This document shows positions 41,141 to 44,067 of a stretch of DNA of 44,067 bases, one piece after another; positions within the stretch are counted from its first letter, which is position 1; the number at the start of each line of letters is the position of its first letter. Below the pieces are notes generated by a model. That model saw only the letters and a program-made list of their open reading frames with translations. It made no database searches and was not told the origin of the DNA. The DNA lies in the IMG/VR virus record IMGVR_UViG_3300025030_002857, positions 1 through 44,067 of that record; one strand, given 5' to 3'. This stretch comes from a virus. The position numbers and the translations under genes were made by a program.

Positions 41141-42127
41141 TAGATCAGCAATCACCTTAGAACTATCAGAAGTAAAAGCGAATGGTATTTCAGCAAAATC
41201 TTTTAAAGCCATACGTACTTCATCTTGTTTATCCTGTTTACAACATAATAATAGCATTGCGCGCCCCGAACCACACATTTTACCACCATAGGCCCCTGCT
41301 TCTCTGCTTATTTTCCATGCTTTATGAAATTTATCATCTGTTGCACCAGCACCGCATTTTAATTTGAGTTCATAAGCCTTATTGAGGCAAGAACCATAAA
41401 ATTGTAAATCCTGACTTTCCGAATTAAGCCAGTCAAAAACATCATGTGCAAGTTTATTTAACTGATCCATTATTTCAAAATCCTGGTTATTTCGCATGTC
41501 GCATTTCAAATTATCACTTGATTGAATGTCTCCTCGGCCTATATAAAACAGTAACAGATTATCTCTTAGCCATTCTTGCCTTGAAATATCAATAAATTCT
41601 ATTATGGGTTGCACCATTTCATTTTTGCTCTTAAATTCTATGCCCATGATCCCTCCTCCAAAAGCTATTGGAAAAGGATTTTGATACCCTACGGGCCGTC
41701 CTAAAATGTTTCTTTCTATATGATATGTTGTTTTGGCTAATTCCATTTGTGATAAATCCGATAGATTAAGATAACGGCGAACGCCCTGGATTAAGCCCAT
41801 CAGAAGGGCAGTGCTGCCAGCCAGACCGGAATGTTTTGGAATATCACTGAAAATAGCTATTTCTAATGATCGAAAGGGAATATCATAAAAAGAAAATACT
41901 GCCTCTATATATTCTTTAGGAACGGATTGCGCTAAATTTTTATCAGTATCTATAATGCTTTTAGAGCCTATCTGTATAGGTGCTTCTCTAATCCATAAAT
42001 ACAAAAATTTATTGATAGTCGAAGTAACAATAAATGCACTCCCCCGATCCTCGATATAATCAGGAAAATCACACCCGGCAAGTAGCGGCAAACGAAATGG
42101 GGTCTTTGTAATAATAATCCTTGACAT
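41081..42127 (-). CDS. GHMP kinase, HddA-like, with a tail encoded by inserted omega RNA
   Basis: Start set at ATG 42127 (GGAG nearby; a longer frame starts 42151). The 348-residue protein has TPFRLPLLAGCDFPDYIE at the start, KHSGLAGSTALLMGL (the GHMP ATP loop) and GGKMCGSGRAMLLLCC at the end. It is a paralogue of the HddA-like kinase at 28963-29934. The last residues (RQLPSAKADGLRKAGSQPA) come from the IsrB omega RNA, and by comparison with the paralogue the native end is near VIADL. It probably phosphorylates a sugar 7-phosphate or similar. Confidence 0.8.
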   Translation of the reverse strand: MSRIIITKTPFRLPLLAGCDFPDYIEDRGSAFIVTSTINKFLYLWIREAPIQIGSKSIIDTDKNLAQSVPKEYIEAVFSFYDIPFRSLEIAIFSDIPKHSGLAGSTALLMGLIQGVRRYLNLSDLSQMELAKTTYHIERNILGRPVGYQNPFPIAFGGGIMGIEFKSKNEMVQPIIEFIDISRQEWLRDNLLLFYIGRGDIQSSDNLKCDMRNNQDFEIMDQLNKLAHDVFDWLNSESQDLQFYGSCLNKAYELKLKCGAGATDDKFHKAWKISREAGAYGGKMCGSGRAMLLLCCKQDKQDEVRMALKDFAEIPFAFTSDSSKVIADLRQLPSAKADGLRKAGSQPA

Positions 42128-43172
42128 TACCTTCTCCATCGCAATAAGCAAAATATCGTGGTGAACGAATGATGTTTAAGATGGCTATCATTTGCTTTAA
42201 ATTCAAATCAGGAAAAGATGGGCAAATAATAAGGCGTCCCGCAGAGATGATCTCAGGGGCTATATGTGAGGGATCAGAAACTAGATAATAATCATCATAA
42301 TTACTTTGCGAGAATTTATTGTTACAGACAAGGCTTAATGTCCCCATATCCGAGTTTATTATATCCGGTTCATTCAAAACGGGAAGTATAAAATTACCTT
42401 CTATTTCTATTGTTCTGAAATCTATTTCTGGTAGCTTGCAATTTAAAGAAATTTTTGTTGGACTTGAATAATCTTTTTCTTCCTGGATATAATGATAATC
42501 CCTTAACCCGCCAAGTTGGATTGATTGACGCCCTGAATTACCACTATGTACACGATATTGAGCTAGGCGATCTTCTATCAATCCAATGCCTTGTGATTGA
42601 AACATGAGACGTATAATATAATCCCAATCCTCTGCCGTACGAAGTTTTTCGTCGAACCAACCAATGCGCTGCAGCATTTCTTTCCGTATCGCCAGACAAC
42701 CGCTATCAATGAAATTCCGGTGCATTATAGTATCTTTTGAGCATAATAGTGGTAAATCAAATGGCCCAATTATAGTATCCTGTTCATCAATATAATCACC
42801 CAGGCAGGATACTGCATCATATTCGGTATGCTTATCTAAATAAGCTACCATAGCTTCACAAAATGTGGGGCTTTTTGTATTGTCATCATCAAGAATGGCA
42901 AAATAATCACCATTCATACAATCTAATGCTGTATTCCATAACAAAGAAACATTCCGGTAGGTGGGATGATCGCGTTTTATGATTCTGATATGAGGGTCGT
43001 TTTGAATCGAGACCAGATATTCATGAAGATCTATAGAAGGAGAATAATCATCAACAATAATTAATTCCCAATTATCAATAGATTGTGCGAGCAACGATTC
43101 AACTGCTCGCGGTAGCAGATGAGGTCGATTGCGTGATTTCATTATGATAGAAATCCGAGGCTTATTTTGCAT
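42069..43172 (-). CDS. Glycosyltransferase family 2 with C-terminal extension
   Basis: ATG 43172 is preferred over TTG 43175. The 367-residue protein has a GT-A N-terminus (ISIIMKSRNRPHLLPRAVE, ELIIVDDYSPSI, FAILDDDNTKSP and RTAEDWDYIIRLMF). Residues about 230-367 form an extra part without recognised motif (PEIDFRTIEIEGNFILP and a VSDPSHIAPEIIS segment). Its end overlaps the kinase by 59 bases. Likely to transfer the activated sugar made by the linked kinases. Confidence 0.8.
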   Translation of the reverse strand: MQNKPRISIIMKSRNRPHLLPRAVESLLAQSIDNWELIIVDDYSPSIDLHEYLVSIQNDPHIRIIKRDHPTYRNVSLLWNTALDCMNGDYFAILDDDNTKSPTFCEAMVAYLDKHTEYDAVSCLGDYIDEQDTIIGPFDLPLLCSKDTIMHRNFIDSGCLAIRKEMLQRIGWFDEKLRTAEDWDYIIRLMFQSQGIGLIEDRLAQYRVHSGNSGRQSIQLGGLRDYHYIQEEKDYSSPTKISLNCKLPEIDFRTIEIEGNFILPVLNEPDIINSDMGTLSLVCNNKFSQSNYDDYYLVSDPSHIAPEIISAGRLIICPSFPDLNLKQMIAILNIIRSPRYFAYCDGEGNVKDYYYKDPISFAATCRV

Positions 43173-43210
43173 CAAAACTCAATCCGTTTCCAGGATAAAA
43201 GGTTTTTTGT

Positions 43211-43246
43211 TGACACTCCCCAGAACTAAAGGGCGGGGCTTGAGGG
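43211..43246 (-). repeat. IS200/IS605-like end hairpin (possible remnant)
   Basis: On the minus strand AAGCCCCGCCC-TTTAGTTC-TGGGGAGTGTCAAC resembles the conserved right-end structure of TnpB/IscB-type elements (CC-rich stem, TTTAG loop, GGGG, then AGTGTCAAC). It lies between the radical SAM and glycosyltransferase genes, with no associated nuclease or transposase. Confidence 0.4.
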
Positions 43247-43257
43247 ATTTTTGGTCA

Positions 43258-43334
43258 CAATCATATTTTGCCAGAAGCTGGCCTATCTGGGGTAAATTTT
43301 TTTTTGCAATTATATTTTGTCAGGAGCTGGCCTA
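43258..43334 (-). repeat. 28-bp imperfect direct repeat, period 49 bp
   Basis: Bases 43258-43285 and 43307-43334 match at 25 of 28 positions. They lie at the 3' end of the radical SAM gene and the second copy is in another frame, so the gene's final residues come from the spacer and part of the second copy. A nine-A run separates them. Confidence 0.85.
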
Positions 43335-44067
43335 AAAGACATAATAGAATCTTACCGGTATCACCTTTAGTCGAATGGAGCGAAGATTCTTTAGCAAGCT
43401 GTTCTTGCACAAAAGATTCTTCTAGAGATTTAAACTCCAGAACGAGCTGCCTGACAATAGGATCTTTTGGTAAAAGATATTCGCTAAATTTTAACTTCTC
43501 ACAATTATTTTCAAGCGTCTTAAAAGAATATTCAATGGCATAATCCTGATTAAATATTGGTGTGCCCCTATAAGCCCGGATTACGGGTTCAATACTAATT
43601 CGCACACCTCGCTCTTGCCAGCGATTCAACTGGATATAATTAATCCATAAATCCTCCATAGAACTTTCTGGTGGAAATAACATAATCAGATAATATAAAT
43701 CGATTTGATACTTATTGGCCCAATCAATAATTTGATTTGCTTTTATCAAGTCAACCGATTTATTAAGAGATTTCAAGACGGCTGGGCTGCAATTCTCGAT
43801 CCCTAGCGTGATACGCCAGACACCAAGTTCCTTCAACCGAACAATATCTTCTTTTTCTAAACTCTGGACAGACGTTTGAATAAGAAATTTGCATTTAGAT
43901 TTATCCTTTAATCCGGAAGCCAGATATAAATCAATAAATTTATTAAAATGCTCTTTATAAGGAAAATAAATATCATCGGTAACAAAATAGATAGATTCAA
44001 GATCAGGAACTTGCTCTAGAACACGCTGTACCAAAATAAATATTTGTTCTCCAGTTAAATAATTTAT
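43261..44067 (-). CDS. Radical SAM enzyme (B12-type), N-terminus outside window
   Basis: The frame is open at the window edge, so the 5' end lies beyond 44067. The visible 268 residues include ELGVWRITLGIENCSPAVLKSLNKS, which is the usual radical SAM LGxES segment, and LDYYLIMLFPPESS-like parts (ILDLYYLIMLFPPESSMED). The CxxxCxxC motif must be upstream. The C-terminus (LLTKYNCKKKFTPDRPASGKI) is built from tandem repeats and may be abnormal. The gene heads the island of glycosyltransferases and kinases. Confidence 0.8.
   Translation of the reverse strand: MNYLTGEQIFILVQRVLEQVPDLESIYFVTDDIYFPYKEHFNKFIDLYLASGLKDKSKCKFLIQTSVQSLEKEDIVRLKELGVWRITLGIENCSPAVLKSLNKSVDLIKANQIIDWANKYQIDLYYLIMLFPPESSMEDLWINYIQLNRWQERGVRISIEPVIRAYRGTPIFNQDYAIEYSFKTLENNCEKLKFSEYLLPKDPIVRQLVLEFKSLEESFVQEQLAKESSLHSTKGDTGKILLCLLGQLLTKYNCKKKFTPDRPASGKI

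Noticed and set aside
43261-44034. Start of the last radical SAM gene at TTG 44034
   Set aside because: The frame is open to the window edge and lacks the CxxxCxxC motif, so the true start is outside.
1-44067. CRISPR arrays, tRNA or rRNA genes
   Set aside because: No regularly spaced repeats, cloverleaf sequences or ribosomal RNA segments were noticed on reading both strands by eye; no scan was run.

Overview
The window is part of a tailed-phage (siphovirus-like Caudoviricetes) genome or prophage. Every gene I can support lies on the minus strand, so transcription runs from base 44067 towards base 1. The structural genes follow classical lambda/HK97/GTA-like order: capsid protease, scaffold, HK97-fold capsid, connector, neck, tail tube, frameshifted tail chaperone, tape measure, distal tail proteins, Fe-S hub protein and tip. 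No terminase or portal is visible; they must lie outside. The host cannot be identified. The heptose-type sugar genes and absence of close matches in memory suggest an uncultivated bacterium.

Bases 1-20,900 are the head-tail morphogenesis operon. A good sigma70-type promoter sits just upstream of the protease (20909-20938). Unusual cargo includes a three-module glycosyltransferase inside the neck region (14100-16235), lectin or propeller-like modules in three tail-tip proteins, a Com-like zinc ribbon and an invading HNH homing endonuclease. The tape-measure gene ends in an apparent 5-bp frameshift.

Bases 20,980-27,520 hold a DNA end-processing block. A metallo-beta-lactamase/nucleotidyltransferase fusion is followed by a large ATP-dependent ligase with LigD 3'-phosphoesterase-like domains. 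Two inteins interrupt the ligase, and it also carries a copy of the tape-measure C-terminal segment.

Bases 27,525-44,067 are a glycan/modification island: glycosyltransferases, three methyltransferases, three radical SAM proteins, a GmhA-like isomerase, two HddA-like kinases, a HAD phosphatase and an amidase endolysin. One radical SAM gene has an HNH-bearing intein inside its CxxxCxxC cluster motif and a frameshifted N-terminus. An IsrB (HNH-less IscB relative) element with its omega/HEARO RNA sits between a kinase and the endolysin, with matching 20-nt terminal hairpins.

The genes are tightly packed, often with ATGA or TAATG overlaps. No gene-free stretch exceeds about 300 bases; the largest gap is the omega RNA region (40937-41140). 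I saw no tRNA, rRNA or CRISPR array.
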